Below the pieces are notes generated by a model that saw only the letters and a list, made by a program, of their open reading frames with translations, made no database searches and was not told the origin of the DNA. Both the position numbers and the translations under genes were made by a program. From Streptomyces radicis (GTDB lineage: Bacteria > Actinomycetota > Actinomycetes > Streptomycetales > Streptomycetaceae), in the NCBI RefSeq assembly GCF_003626575.1, contig NZ_RBDY01000009.1:124001-188000 (forward strand): DNA of 64,000 bases, written 5' to 3'. Of the stretch, positions 36,794 to 46,074 are shown piece by piece (position 1 is the stretch's first letter; every line of letters begins with the position of its first letter).

Positions 36794-37948
36794 TCAGGCC
36801 GCGCGGCGGGCGGCGGCGAAGCCCGCGATCACCAGCGCGATCATCACCGCGCCGGTGAGCGCCACGGGCGCGCCGGTGAACGTGCCGGCCAGGATCGCCA
36901 GGGCGGCGGCCGGGAAGGAGGCCGTCGACCAGTGGCCGACGTGGTGGGGGCGCAGGTGCAGCAGCCACAGGGTCAGCAGGTAGAGGGCCACCGGCAGGGT
37001 GAACGACGCGGCCGCGACCGTTTCGGACAGCTCGGAGTGGTGGGTGACCAGGTCCACGTTGACCGCGATGCCCGCGCCGACGGCCGCTGCGGAGCCGAAC
37101 ACCAGGTAGTGGCCGTAGCCCCACACGAAGCCCGCGCGGGTGGAGGCGAGGAAGCGCGCGGCGGGCTTGGCGAAGTAGAGCCACCACATCGCGAACACGG
37201 TCACCAGGCCGCCGGCGGCGACCGCGTAGAGCGGGGCGTCGCCCAGGTCCTCGTCCACGGCGGTGCGCACGGCGGTCGTGGCGGCCAGCACGGACTCGCC
37301 CAGCACGATCATGGTGAACAGGCCGTACCGCTCGGCGATGTGGTGCGCGTGCCACGGCGTGGGGTGGGCGCGTTCGGCCAGGACCGGCACGGCCAGGTCG
37401 AGCGCGGCGATCACCGGGAAGAGCGGCAGGCGCCAGTCGTGCGGCACGGCGAGCCACAGGAGCCACAGCGTCTGGACGCAGGCGAGGCCGAGCGCGAAGC
37501 GGTGCGCGGCGGGGCGGCCATCGGGGTGGGAGTGGCCCGCGCGCAGCCACTGGCTGATCTGCGCCAGCCGCATGATGGTGTAGCCCGCGGTGACCAGGGC
37601 GTAGTCGCGTTCCTCGAACGCCCGCCGCACCCCGGCGGCGAGCACCAGGGCGCCGGTGATGGTGACCAGGACGGCCAGCCGGTAGGGCACGTCGTCGGTG
37701 TCGTACGCCGAGGCGAACCACGTGAAGCCCATCCACGCCCACCAGATCGCGAAGAACGCGGCGACATAGCTGGGGATGGCGGTGGAGACGTGGTCGCCGG
37801 AGAGCGCGTGGTGCAGCTCGGCGGAGACTGAGGCGACGGAGACGACGAAGCAGAGGTCGAAGAACAGCTCGAGCGGGGTGGCGGAGCGGTTCTCCTCGGT
37901 GGTGTCGCGGGGGGTCATGGTGCGGTGCCACGGCTGGTGCACGGCCAT
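36794..37948 (-). CDS. ltrA: LtrA-family membrane protein
   Basis: A 384-residue integral membrane protein with 11 to 12 hydrophobic helices, of the low-temperature-requirement A family. The signature near the N-terminus is ATPLELFFDLCFVVSVASVSAELHH. A central AERYGLFTMIVLGESVLA matches the second conserved block. The molecular role of LtrA proteins is unknown. The start is the ATG at 37948; ATG 37918 (MTPRDTTEEN) is also possible and neither has a clear ribosome binding site. Confidence 0.88.
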   Translation of the reverse strand: MAVHQPWHRTMTPRDTTEENRSATPLELFFDLCFVVSVASVSAELHHALSGDHVSTAIPSYVAAFFAIWWAWMGFTWFASAYDTDDVPYRLAVLVTITGALVLAAGVRRAFEERDYALVTAGYTIMRLAQISQWLRAGHSHPDGRPAAHRFALGLACVQTLWLLWLAVPHDWRLPLFPVIAALDLAVPVLAERAHPTPWHAHHIAERYGLFTMIVLGESVLAATTAVRTAVDEDLGDAPLYAVAAGGLVTVFAMWWLYFAKPAARFLASTRAGFVWGYGHYLVFGSAAAVGAGIAVNVDLVTHHSELSETVAAASFTLPVALYLLTLWLLHLRPHHVGHWSTASFPAAALAILAGTFTGAPVALTGAVMIALVIAGFAAARRAA

Positions 37949-38141
37949 CGATACGTCTCGCCCGCCCGTCGGTCATGGGATGAAACGTGGCAATTGTGCC
38001 GTATGGGGTCATCGGTGGACCGAGGCGACGTGCGCCTCGCGCGCCCGCGTGGCGGCCCACCGGGGGCGCCTGCGGGAGGTTGCGGGTGGCCCGTAGCTGC
38101 CGGTGAATGGGAGCAGGAGCCGAGCGAAGGCGGCGAACGCG

Positions 38142-39857
38142 ATGGTTGAGTTCCTGGCGGCGGAGCCGGACATCCTGCGCGCCGTCTTCGTCAATCTCAA
38201 CGCCGGGATGATCCTCACCGACCGTGACGCCCGCATCAACGCCGTCAACCCGCACGCCGAGGAGCTGCTCGCGCTCGCCGCCCGCGACATGCTCGGCAAG
38301 GACTTCCACGACCTGCTGCACCGCCGCGGCGACGGCACGCTCGAGGCGCGCGATGAGTGTCCGTTGCTCGGCGTCTTCGACGACACCCGCATGGCCCGCG
38401 TGGACACCGACAGCTTCCTGCGCGGCGACGGCGAGCTGCTGCCGGTCTCCTGGTCGGCGGCGCCCGTCACCGTCGACGGCGACACGATCGGCGTGGTCAC
38501 GCTGTTCGAGGACGCCACCGAGCACCGCGCGGCGCAGGACCACCAGGCCGCCCACCTGGCCGCGGTGGAGGACCTGGCGCAGCGGCTCACGCTGGTCGGG
38601 GAGATCACCGAGGTGCTGACCCAGACCCTGGAGGCCGAGGAGGCGCTCAACCGGCTGGGGCGCCTGCTCGTCCCCCGGCTGGCCGACTGGGCCGCCGTCG
38701 ACCTGCGCGTCGCCGACGGCGAGGTGCGCCGCGTCGCCGTCGTGGGCCCCCAGGGGCGCGACGTGGGGCGCGAGGGCGGGCAGGGCGCGCTCTCCGCGAT
38801 CCCCGAGACGTCGCGTTCGGTGCTGGTGCGGGTGCTGCGCGGCAGCGAGGCCGTGCTGCTGGGACCCGACGAGATCGCGGCGCCGCCCGACAGCCCCCTC
38901 GCGGTGGTGCACACGACGTTCCTGCACGCCCTGGGCGCCACGTCAGCGGTCGTCGTCCCGCTGAGCACGCCACGCCAGGTGATGGGCGCGCTCACGGTGG
39001 CGCGCACGGACGAGGAACGCCCGCTGTCCGCCGAGGACCTGCCGCTGATCCGGGACATCGGGCGCCGGGCGGGCCTGGCCATCGACAACGCCAGGCTGTT
39101 CGAGCGGCAGCGGGACATCGCGGCCACGATGCAGCGCAACCTGCTGCCCAAGCTGCCCGACATCGCCCCGCTCGAGCTGGCCGCCCGCTACCAGCCGGCG
39201 CCGCGCGGCTCCCAGGTCGGCGGCGACTGGTACGACGCGCTGATCCTGCCGGACGGCGCGATCGGCCTGGCGATCGGCGACGTCGTGGGGCACGACCTGT
39301 CGGCCGCGGCGGGGATGGCCGAGCTGCGGAACATGCTGCGGGCCCTCGCGTGGGATCGCGCCGAGCCGCCGAGCGCGATCGTCAGCCGCCTCGACGAGTC
39401 GATGCAGGCGATCACGGATGTGCAGATGGCGACCCTGATCCTGGCCAGGATCGAACGCGTCGGCTCCGGGGCGACCCACGAGGCCGCCGCGCCCGAGGGC
39501 TGGCAGGTGCGGTGGACCAGCGCGGGCCACCCGCCGCCGCTGCTGGTCACGGGCGAGGGCAGGGCGCAGTATCTGGAGGAGGGGCAGGAGCTGCTGCTCG
39601 GCGCCAGGCTCGGCAAGCCGCCGCTGCGCCCCGACGGCCTCGAGCCCCTGCCGCCGGGGGCCACCGTGCTGCTGTACACCGACGGTCTTGTCGAGATGGC
39701 GACCAGCGACCTGGACACCGGGCTCAACCGCCTGCGCCGCCACGCGATGGCGCTGGCGTCCCGGCCGCTCGACGAGCTGTGCGACGGCATCCTGGAGCGG
39801 ATGCCGCCGGGCGGCGCCGACGACATCGCGCTGCTCGCGCTGCGCGTCCCCGGGTGA
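38142..39857 (+). CDS. PAS-GAF-PP2C (SpoIIE-type) serine phosphatase
   Basis: A 571-residue soluble phosphatase, likely dephosphorylating an anti-sigma-factor antagonist. Domains are PAS (residues 8-120: GMILTDRDARINAVNPHAEELL), a GAF domain (about 150-315: FLHALGATSAVVVPLSTPRQVMGALTV) and a C-terminal SpoIIE/PP2C domain with QVGGDWYDALILPDGAIGLAIGDVVGHD, a manganese-binding Asp in GLVEMATSDLDTG and GADDIALLAL. Many such proteins partner sigma-B-like pathways in Streptomyces. The ATG at 38142 follows GAAGG at long spacing; GTG 38103 is an in-frame alternative. Confidence 0.88.
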   Translation: MVEFLAAEPDILRAVFVNLNAGMILTDRDARINAVNPHAEELLALAARDMLGKDFHDLLHRRGDGTLEARDECPLLGVFDDTRMARVDTDSFLRGDGELLPVSWSAAPVTVDGDTIGVVTLFEDATEHRAAQDHQAAHLAAVEDLAQRLTLVGEITEVLTQTLEAEEALNRLGRLLVPRLADWAAVDLRVADGEVRRVAVVGPQGRDVGREGGQGALSAIPETSRSVLVRVLRGSEAVLLGPDEIAAPPDSPLAVVHTTFLHALGATSAVVVPLSTPRQVMGALTVARTDEERPLSAEDLPLIRDIGRRAGLAIDNARLFERQRDIAATMQRNLLPKLPDIAPLELAARYQPAPRGSQVGGDWYDALILPDGAIGLAIGDVVGHDLSAAAGMAELRNMLRALAWDRAEPPSAIVSRLDESMQAITDVQMATLILARIERVGSGATHEAAAPEGWQVRWTSAGHPPPLLVTGEGRAQYLEEGQELLLGARLGKPPLRPDGLEPLPPGATVLLYTDGLVEMATSDLDTGLNRLRRHAMALASRPLDELCDGILERMPPGGADDIALLALRVPG

Positions 39858-39900
39858 ACGCGCGGGGGCCCTTCGCATGTCCCCGCGGCGTCGAACCGCC

Positions 39901-40872
39901 TCAGCCGTGCAGGGCCACGCGGAGCGCGTCGATCGCGAGGTGGCGGGCGACGCGGGTCGCGCTGTGGTCGCGCAGACTGTCGAGCATCAGGAAGTCGTGC
40001 ACCGTGCCGAGCACCCGCACCGCCGTGACGTCGACCTCGGCGGCGCGCAGCTTGGCCGCGTACCCCTCGCCCTCGTCGCGTACCACGTCCGCCTCTGCCG
40101 TGATCACCAGCGTGGGCGGCAGGTCGCCCAGGCGTTCGACGGGCGCGCGCAGGGGGCACGCGTGGATCTCCGAGCGCTGCTCGCGCTCCGGCGCGTACTG
40201 GTCCCAGTACCACATCATCGCGTCCCTCGTGAGGTAGTAGCCGTCGGCGAACTCCAGGTAGGACGCCGTCTCGAACGTCGCGTCGAGGACCGGGTAGAGC
40301 AGCACCTGGCCGCGCAGGCGCACGTCGCGGCGCTCGGCGGCGAGCAGGGTCACGCCCGCGGCGAGCGTGCCGCCCTCCGAGTCGCCGCACACCGCGATCC
40401 GCGAGCCGTCGACGCCGTGCCGCCCGCCCTCTTCGGCGAGCCAGTGGGCCACGGCGTAGCACTGTTCGAGCGCGGTGGGGTAACGCGCCTCGGGGGCGCG
40501 GTCGTAGAGCGGGAACGCGGCCGCCACCCCGGCGCCCGCGGCCAGCTCACGCACCAGCCGGTCATGGGTCAGCTCGTCGCCGAACACCCAGCCCCCGCCG
40601 TGCAGATAGAGCACCACGGGCAGGGCGCCGTTCAGCCCCTCGGGGCGCAGGATCCGCACCCGCACCGAGCCGGTGGGCCCGCCGTCGACCGTGACCCACT
40701 CCTCGTCGGCGCCGGGCCGCTCCACCCCGTCGCCGCCCTGGAGCCCCGCCAGGATGTCGCGGCCCTGGACCGGCGGCACCTCGTAGATCCTCGGGTGCGG
40801 CGCCGTCGCGTCGGCCAGCGCGGTGGCGGCGGACTCCAGGACGGGGTGGGGGAGGTGGGCGGAGTCGGTCAT
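39901..40872 (-). CDS. alpha/beta hydrolase (hormone-sensitive-lipase family esterase)
   Basis: A 323-residue esterase of the HSL family. The oxyanion-hole motif HGGGW (YLHGGGWVFGDE) is near residue 95. The nucleophile elbow reads GDSEGG instead of the usual GDSAGG, with an Asp region in ITAEADVVRDEG and a His in GTVHDFLML completing the triad. AGGAG is seven bases before the ATG at 40872. It lies downstream of erm on the same strand, but a perfect hairpin between them makes co-transcription unlikely. Substrate unknown. Confidence 0.88.
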   Translation of the reverse strand: MTDSAHLPHPVLESAATALADATAPHPRIYEVPPVQGRDILAGLQGGDGVERPGADEEWVTVDGGPTGSVRVRILRPEGLNGALPVVLYLHGGGWVFGDELTHDRLVRELAAGAGVAAAFPLYDRAPEARYPTALEQCYAVAHWLAEEGGRHGVDGSRIAVCGDSEGGTLAAGVTLLAAERRDVRLRGQVLLYPVLDATFETASYLEFADGYYLTRDAMMWYWDQYAPEREQRSEIHACPLRAPVERLGDLPPTLVITAEADVVRDEGEGYAAKLRAAEVDVTAVRVLGTVHDFLMLDSLRDHSATRVARHLAIDALRVALHG

Positions 40873-40935
40873 CGGGCGCTCCTGTCCGGCGGGTTCGCGT
40901 CGTGCGGTCGCGTCCTTTGTCATCGTGACCACCGC

Positions 40936-40959
40936 GCGCCCCGGCGCAAGCCGGGGCGC
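40936..40959 (-). terminator. terminator of erm
   Basis: The perfect 10-pair stem GCGCCCCGGC / GCCGGGGCGC has a four-base loop (GCAA on the plus strand), between erm and the downstream esterase gene. Confidence 0.7.
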
Positions 40960-41020
40960 ACCGAACGGCCGAGCGCCCCCCAACGCATCCGATCGCCCTT
41001 TCCGGCCCGCGTGCGGGGAA

Positions 41021-41791
41021 TCAGCGGTGTTCGCGCAGCCGGGCGAAGATCACCAGCCACTGGGGCGGGGTGACCAGGCCCACGGGGGTGTCGTCCGGGA
41101 CCCCGGCCGCGCGCAGGGCGTCGCGCGCCCTGGAGCGCCCGCGGGTCCTGGACAGGGTGGCGCGCAGCGAGCCGCCGACGCCGGTGAAGCCCTCGGTGAC
41201 CAGCGCGCGCCACGCGGCCAGGTCGCCCTGGGGCAGCAGGGGCGCCGGGCGGCGCACGATGCGCAGCACCGCGGAGTCGGTGCGCGGCACCGGCGTGAAC
41301 TGCCGCCGCCCGATCCGCATCCCGAGGCGCCAGTCGTGCGACGGCCAGCTCCGCACCGTCAGCAGCGGCCAGGTGCCGAAGTCGCCGGTGCGCCTGCGGG
41401 CGAACTCCAGCTGGGTGACCAGGGTCGCCGCGGTCATGGCGCGGGCGTCGAGGCACCAGCGCACGATGTCGGTCGTGCGCGAGTAGGGGACGTTGCCGAC
41501 CACGGCGAACGGCGTTCGGGGGGGATGGGCGGTCAGGAAGTCGCCGCGCACCACGCGGACGTTGCGCTCGGCGCGCAGCCGTCCCGGCAGGCGCGCGGCC
41601 AGCTCGGGGTCGAGCTCGTAGGCCACGACCTCGCGGACCGTGCGGGCCAGGACCCTGGTGAGCGTGCCCTCGCCGGGGCCCGGCTCGAACACCAGGTCAC
41701 CGGGGCCGAGGCGCGCCGCGTCCACGATGCGGCGGAGCACGGCGGTGTTGTGGAGGAAGTTCTGGGAAAGGGACTTGCGGCGGGAGGCCAC
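41021..41791 (-). CDS. erm: Erm-type 23S rRNA (adenine-N6) methyltransferase
   Basis: A 256-residue SAM-dependent methyltransferase that methylates A2058 of 23S rRNA, giving macrolide-lincosamide-streptogramin B resistance. SAM motifs are SQNFLHN (residues 9-15), FEPGPGEGTLT (35-45, motif I), AYELDPELA, and NVPYSRTTDIVRWCL (100-114, motif IV with the target-base Tyr). The block TLVTQLEFARRRTGDFGTWPLLTV is diagnostic for Erm rather than KsgA. The GTG start follows GAGG by nine bases. No macrolide cluster is nearby, so it is likely an intrinsic resistance gene with a long, structured leader. Confidence 0.92.
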   Translation of the reverse strand: MASRRKSLSQNFLHNTAVLRRIVDAARLGPGDLVFEPGPGEGTLTRVLARTVREVVAYELDPELAARLPGRLRAERNVRVVRGDFLTAHPPRTPFAVVGNVPYSRTTDIVRWCLDARAMTAATLVTQLEFARRRTGDFGTWPLLTVRSWPSHDWRLGMRIGRRQFTPVPRTDSAVLRIVRRPAPLLPQGDLAAWRALVTEGFTGVGGSLRATLSRTRGRSRARDALRAAGVPDDTPVGLVTPPQWLVIFARLREHR

Positions 41792-41798
41792 GGGCGTC

Positions 41799-41816
41799 GT
41801 CCTCGGGCTCGAGGAC
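41799..41816 (-). promoter_or_regulatory. hairpin sequestering the erm ribosome binding site
   Basis: On the transcribed strand GTCCTCG pairs with CGAGGAC across a four-base loop (seven perfect pairs). The 3' arm contains the GAGG used for the erm GTG at 41791, so the folded form would hide the ribosome binding site. Confidence 0.55.
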
Positions 41817-41877
41817 AGGCCGGTGCGGCGGAGGGGATCCGTGGGGATCAGGGAGACGCGATGCCGTCGGCCTGTCC
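41813..41877 (-). promoter_or_regulatory. competing long-range stem in the erm leader
   Basis: GGACAGGCCG (41868-41877) and CGGCCTGTCC (41813-41822) are perfectly complementary over ten bases. The downstream arm shares four bases with the ribosome-binding-site hairpin, so the two structures are mutually exclusive. This is the geometry of a translational or transcriptional attenuator. Confidence 0.5.
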
Positions 41878-41895
41878 GGGTCGTGTGTAGGACAC
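41848..41895 (-). CDS. candidate 15-codon leader peptide of erm
   Basis: A GTG-initiated frame encodes VSYTRPGQADGIASP and then a stop. AGGG lies about seven bases upstream. The codons for PGQAD form the upstream arm of the competing stem, so a ribosome here would disrupt it. It carries no known macrolide-arrest motif such as RLR or IFVI. The case rests on position only. Confidence 0.3.
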   Translation of the reverse strand: MSYTRPGQADGIASP

Positions 41896-41939
41896 GGACG
41901 GGCCCTGGCCGGGACGCGGAAGGGCGGGGGAGCGGCTGC

Positions 41940-42068
41940 TCAGGTGCCGGGCGAGTCCATCGGGACCAGGGCCGGGCGCCGAGCACGCGGGCGACGGGAC
42001 TGGAGCTCGGGGCTCCACGCGGCGGCCGGCGTGACGACGCACAGACCGCCCTCGATCAACGTTCCCAT
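41940..42068 (-). CDS. candidate leaderless upstream peptide of erm
   Basis: A 42-codon frame beginning MGTLIEGGLCVVTPAAAW, whose ATG coincides with the start site predicted from the promoter at 42075-42104. It lies between the erm promoter and the attenuator-like stems. The C-terminal half is Arg/Pro-rich (SRRPRARRPALVP), which could slow ribosomes. It may be a regulatory upstream reading frame rather than a functional protein. Confidence 0.4.
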   Translation of the reverse strand: MGTLIEGGLCVVTPAAAWSPELQSRRPRARRPALVPMDSPGT

Positions 42069-42074
42069 GCGGCG

Positions 42075-42104
42075 AGCGTACGCGGGCGCGCGGCGGCCGG
42101 ACAA
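42075..42104 (-). promoter_or_regulatory. erm promoter with AT-rich element
   Basis: On the minus strand TTGTCC (42104-42099) and TACGCT (42080-42075) are separated by 18 bases. An AT-rich run (TTAATGATT) lies directly upstream of the -35 box. WhiB7/WblC-dependent promoters in actinobacteria have an AT-rich element at this place and the regulon includes erm genes and exporters; dependence here is inference. The predicted start falls on the A of ATG at 42068. Confidence 0.5.
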
Positions 42105-42241
42105 ATCATTAAGCGGTTGTTGCGGTGGGATGAAATGACCGACGCTCGATGTTGGCACTGCGGCGCCGCTGAACTGCGGCGACGGTGGCGGAGCCGACGG
42201 CGACACTCGCGGCAACATTCCGCGGCACAGGAGGAGACGGC

Positions 42242-45200
42242 GTGACGGCACGGAACGGTGGATGGATACGGCGGCTGACGGCCTACTGCTGGCGCTACCG
42301 CCGCAATCTGCTCCTCTCCGTCGGCTCCTCGCTCGTCGGCATGGGCGTCATGGCCCTGATGCCGCTGATCGTCAAGGTCGTCATCGACGACGTGGTGATC
42401 GGCGAGGAGGGCGGCCTGGCCCTGTGGATCGGGCTGCTGATCGCCGCGGCCGTCGTCGTCTACGCCCTGACGTTCATCCGCCGCTACTACGGCGGCCGCC
42501 TCGGCATCGACGTGCAGCACGACCTGCGCACGGACATGTTCGCGACGATCACCCGGCTCGACGGGCGCCGTCAGGACCAGCTCAGCACCGGCCAGGTCGT
42601 CGGCCGCGCCACGAGCGACCTCCAGCTGATCCAGGGCCTGCTCTTCATGATGCCGATGACCATCGGCAACCTCATGCTGTTCGCCGTCTCGCTGGTCGTC
42701 ATGCTCACGCTGTCCCCGCCGCTGACCCTGGTGGCGCTCGCCGTGGCGCCCGCGCTGTGGTTCGTCGCCCGGCACAGCCGCACCCGGCTCTTCCCGGCCA
42801 CATGGGTCGCGCAGAACGAGGCGGGCGCCGTCGCGGGCGTCGTCGACGGCGCCGTCACGGGCGTGCGCGTGGTCAAGGGCTTCGGGCAGGAGGCACAGGA
42901 GACCGGCAAGCTGCGGGCGGCGGGGCGGCGGCTGTTCGCCGCGAGGATGCGGACGGTGCGGCTCTCCGCGCGCTACACCCCCGTGCTCCAGGCCGTGCCG
43001 TCGCTCGGCCAGGTCGGGATGCTCGCGCTCGGCGGCTGGATGGCCACCCGCGGACAGATCACCCTGGGCACCTTTGTGGCGTTCTCCACCTATCTGGCCC
43101 AGCTGGTCGGCCCGGTCAGGATGCTGACCGTCATCCTCACCGTGGGCCAGCAGGCCAGGGCGGGCGTCGAGCGCGTCATGGAGCTGATCGACACCGAGCC
43201 CGAGATACGCGAGGCACCCGACGCCCACGACCTGCCCGCCGACGCCCCCGCCACCGTCGAGTTCGACCGCGTCAGCTTCGGCTACGGCCAGGGCGCCCCG
43301 GTCCTCGACGAGCTGAGCCTGCGGATCGAGCCGGGCGAGACCCTGGCCGTCGTCGGCCCGTCGGGCAGCGGCAAGTCCACCGTCTCCCTGCTGCTGCCCC
43401 GCTTCTACGACCCGGACGGCGGCGCGGTGCGCGTCGGGGGCCAGGACGTGCGGCGGCTCACCTACGCGTCCCTGCGCGCCGCGATCGGCCTGGTGCCCGA
43501 GGACAGCTTCCTGTTCTCTGACACGATCCGCGCCAACCTCGCCTACGGCCACCCCGAGGCCACCGACGAGCAGATCATCGCCGCCGCGCGCGCCGCCCAG
43601 GCCGACGGCTTCATCCGCGCCCTGCCCGACGGCTACGACACCCGCGTGGGCGAGCAGGGCCTCACGCTCTCCGGCGGCCAGCGCCAGCGCGTCGCCCTGG
43701 CCCGCGCGATCCTCACCGACCCCAGGCTGCTGATCCTGGACGACGCGACCTCCGCTGTGGACGCCCGCGTCGAGCACGAGATCCATGGCGCGCTGCGCTC
43801 GGTCATGGCGGGGCGGACCACGCTGCTGATCGCCCACCGCAGGTCCACGCTCCAACTCGCCGACCGCGTCGCCGTCCTTGACGGCGGCCGCCTGGTCGAC
43901 ACCGGCACCCACGAGGAGCTGGTCGCCCGCTGCGAGCTCTACCGGCGGCTGCTCGCCGACCCCGGCGAGCTCGGCGGCGTCGAACGCGACCCCGCGGGCC
44001 TCGCCGACGCCGACGCGCGCCCCGCCGCGGGGGGCGTCGACCCGGCCGCCTGGCCCGCACGCCCGGCCGACGACCGGCGCGGGCCCGAGGGCGCGACGCC
44101 CGAGCTGCTCGCCCAGGTCGCCGCCCTGCCCCCGGCCACCGACGAGCCCGCCGTCGACGAGGAGCGCGCCTCGCGCCCCGAGGAGAGCTACGGCCTGCGG
44201 CGGCTGCTCGGCGGCCTCGGCGGGCCCCTCGCGCTCGCCCTCGCGCTCGTCGTCGCCGACGCCCTCGCGTCCCTGCTGCTGCCCGTGCTGATCAGGCACG
44301 GCATCGACGAGGGCGTGCAACGCGCCGCGCTCGGCGCCGTCTGGACCGCGTCCGCGCTGGCCCTGGCCGTCGTACTCGCCCAGTGGGCCGCCCAGTTCGC
44401 GGCGCTGCGCGCGGTGGGCCGCACGGGCGAACGCGCCCTGTACGGGCTGCGCGTCAAGATCTTCGCCCATCTCCAGCGCCTCGGCCTCGCCTACTACGAG
44501 CGCGAGCTCACCGGGCGCGTGATGACCCGGATGACCACCGACGTCGACGCGCTGACGACGTTCCTCCAGACCGGGCTCACCCAGGCGCTGGTCGCGCTCA
44601 TGACGTTCTTCGGGATCATGGGCGTCCTGCTCGTCATCGACCTCCAGCTCGCGCTGGTCGTCCTGGCCACCCTGGTGCCGCTCGCCATCGGCACCGTGTA
44701 CTTCCGCCGCCACTCCACGCGCGCCTACGAGCTGGCGCGCGAGCGGGTCAGCGGCGTCAACGCCGACCTCCAGGAGTCCGTCGCGGGGCTGCGGATGGTG
44801 CAGGCGTTCCGCCGCGAGCGGGACGGGCACGAGCGCTTCACCGCCAGGTCCGACGGCTACCGGCAGGCGCGCGTGCAGGGACAGTGGCTCATCTCGGTCT
44901 ACTTCCCGTTCGTGCAGCTGCTCGCCACCCTGGCGACCGCGGGCGTGCTGGTGGTGGGCGCGGGGCGCGTGGGCGAGGGAACGCTCACCGCGGGCGCGCT
45001 GGTGGCGTATCTGCTGTACATCGAGCTGTTCTTCGCGCCGGTGCAGCAGCTGTCGCAGGTCTTCGACGGCTACCAGCAGGCCGTGGTGTCGCTGCGCCGC
45101 ATCCAGGAGCTGCTGCGCGAGCCCACCACGACGCCCGAGGCCGCCGACCCGCTGCCGGTCGAACGCCTCGCCGGGGCCGTCGAGTTCGACGACGTGCGCT

Positions 45201-45934
45201 TCTCGTACGGGGGCGGCGACGGCCACGGGGGCGGCGACGAGGCGCTCGCCGGGATCTCGCTCACGATCCCCGCGGGGCAGACGGTGGCGTTCGTCGGCGA
45301 GACGGGCGCGGGCAAGTCCACGCTGGTCAAGCTGGTCGCGCGGTTCTACGACCCCACCGCGGGCGCCGTCCGCGTCGACGGGCGCGACCTGCGCGACCTC
45401 GACCTCGCGGGCTACCGCCACCGCCTCGGCGTGGTGCCGCAGGAGCCCTACCTGTTTGAGGGAACGGTCCGCGACGCCATCGCCTACGGCCGCCCCGGCG
45501 CGACCGACGCCGAGGTGGAGGAGGCGGCGCGCGCCGTGGGGGCGCACGCGATGATCGCCGCGCTCTCCGGCGGCTACCACCACGAGGTCGGCGAGCGCGG
45601 CCGGAACCTGTCGGCGGGGCAGCGACAGCTGATCGCGCTGGCCAGGGCCGAGCTGGTCAAGCCCGACATCCTGCTGCTCGACGAGGCGACGGCCGCCCTC
45701 GACCTGGCCACCGAGGCCCTGGTCAACCAGGCCACCGACCGCCTCGCGGGGGACCGCACCACCCTCGTCGTCGCCCACCGCCTCACCACGGCGGCCCGCG
45801 CGGACCGGGTGATCGTGCTGGACCGAGGGCGCGTCGTCGAGGACGGCCCGCACGCGGGGCTGCTCGCCGCGGAAGGGCGTTACGCCGAGCTGTGGCGCAC
45901 CTACGCGGGCGAGCCGAGCGGTATCGGGGGCTGA
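42242..45934 (+). CDS. single-chain full-length ABC exporter with one degenerate ATP site
   Basis: A 1230-residue protein that fuses two half-exporters (TMD-NBD-TMD-NBD), predicted to be a multidrug or lipid exporter. NBD1 has Walker [10 protein letters not shown] (Lys378), signature LSGGQ and Walker B ILDDATS, in which Asp501 replaces the catalytic Glu. NBD2 has GETGAGKST (Lys1025), signature LSAGQ and a normal LLDEATA (Glu1148). Degenerate site (NBD1 Walker B with NBD2 LSAGQ) plus one canonical site is the pattern of heterodimeric exporters. An Ala/Asp/Pro-rich linker of about 80 residues joins the halves. GGAGGAG is five bases before the GTG. Divergent from erm. Confidence 0.92.
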   Translation: MTARNGGWIRRLTAYCWRYRRNLLLSVGSSLVGMGVMALMPLIVKVVIDDVVIGEEGGLALWIGLLIAAAVVVYALTFIRRYYGGRLGIDVQHDLRTDMFATITRLDGRRQDQLSTGQVVGRATSDLQLIQGLLFMMPMTIGNLMLFAVSLVVMLTLSPPLTLVALAVAPALWFVARHSRTRLFPATWVAQNEAGAVAGVVDGAVTGVRVVKGFGQEAQETGKLRAAGRRLFAARMRTVRLSARYTPVLQAVPSLGQVGMLALGGWMATRGQITLGTFVAFSTYLAQLVGPVRMLTVILTVGQQARAGVERVMELIDTEPEIREAPDAHDLPADAPATVEFDRVSFGYGQGAPVLDELSLRIEPGETLAVVGPSGSGKSTVSLLLPRFYDPDGGAVRVGGQDVRRLTYASLRAAIGLVPEDSFLFSDTIRANLAYGHPEATDEQIIAAARAAQADGFIRALPDGYDTRVGEQGLTLSGGQRQRVALARAILTDPRLLILDDATSAVDARVEHEIHGALRSVMAGRTTLLIAHRRSTLQLADRVAVLDGGRLVDTGTHEELVARCELYRRLLADPGELGGVERDPAGLADADARPAAGGVDPAAWPARPADDRRGPEGATPELLAQVAALPPATDEPAVDEERASRPEESYGLRRLLGGLGGPLALALALVVADALASLLLPVLIRHGIDEGVQRAALGAVWTASALALAVVLAQWAAQFAALRAVGRTGERALYGLRVKIFAHLQRLGLAYYERELTGRVMTRMTTDVDALTTFLQTGLTQALVALMTFFGIMGVLLVIDLQLALVVLATLVPLAIGTVYFRRHSTRAYELARERVSGVNADLQESVAGLRMVQAFRRERDGHERFTARSDGYRQARVQGQWLISVYFPFVQLLATLATAGVLVVGAGRVGEGTLTAGALVAYLLYIELFFAPVQQLSQVFDGYQQAVVSLRRIQELLREPTTTPEAADPLPVERLAGAVEFDDVRFSYGGGDGHGGGDEALAGISLTIPAGQTVAFVGETGAGKSTLVKLVARFYDPTAGAVRVDGRDLRDLDLAGYRHRLGVVPQEPYLFEGTVRDAIAYGRPGATDAEVEEAARAVGAHAMIAALSGGYHHEVGERGRNLSAGQRQLIALARAELVKPDILLLDEATAALDLATEALVNQATDRLAGDRTTLVVAHRLTTAARADRVIVLDRGRVVEDGPHAGLLAAEGRYAELWRTYAGEPSGIGG

Positions 45935-46074
45935 GCGGGCGTCAGAGCGGCGCGTTCGTTGCCCTGCGGGGTCGCGGCGCGGCGCCCCTGGTGCGTGATC
46001 AGCACGGTGCCGTCCCGCTGCCTGACGTGCGCGAAGCCCTGTGGCGTCCCCGTGCGGGGACCGTAGCGCTCACC
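45904..46074 (-). pseudogene. possible remnant of a short conserved Streptomyces protein
   Basis: Reading from inside the stop of the NUDIX gene, a frame runs [48 protein letters not shown]. The first part closely recalls a family of roughly 90-residue streptomycete proteins of unknown function whose start precedes GERYGPRTG and whose end contains GNERTA. Here no start codon precedes the match and the middle portion seems missing, as if an internal deletion joined the two ends. This is from memory of the family; a search would settle it. Confidence 0.35.

Noticed and set aside
41021..41791. KsgA (16S rRNA dimethyltransferase) as the identity of the Erm protein
   Set aside because: The TLVTQLEFARRRTGDFG block, the NVPY motif variant, the shorter C-terminus and the resistance-type leader fit Erm. 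KsgA normally lies beside ispE and rsmA-linked genes, which are absent.
39901..41791. erm and the downstream esterase as one resistance operon
   Set aside because: A perfect ten-pair terminator hairpin at 40936-40959 separates them and the esterase has its own good ribosome binding site, so co-transcription is not supported.
42056..45853. A 1265-codon frame antisense to the ABC exporter
   Set aside because: It is a shadow of the exporter, whose Walker and signature motifs are unmistakable on the plus strand.
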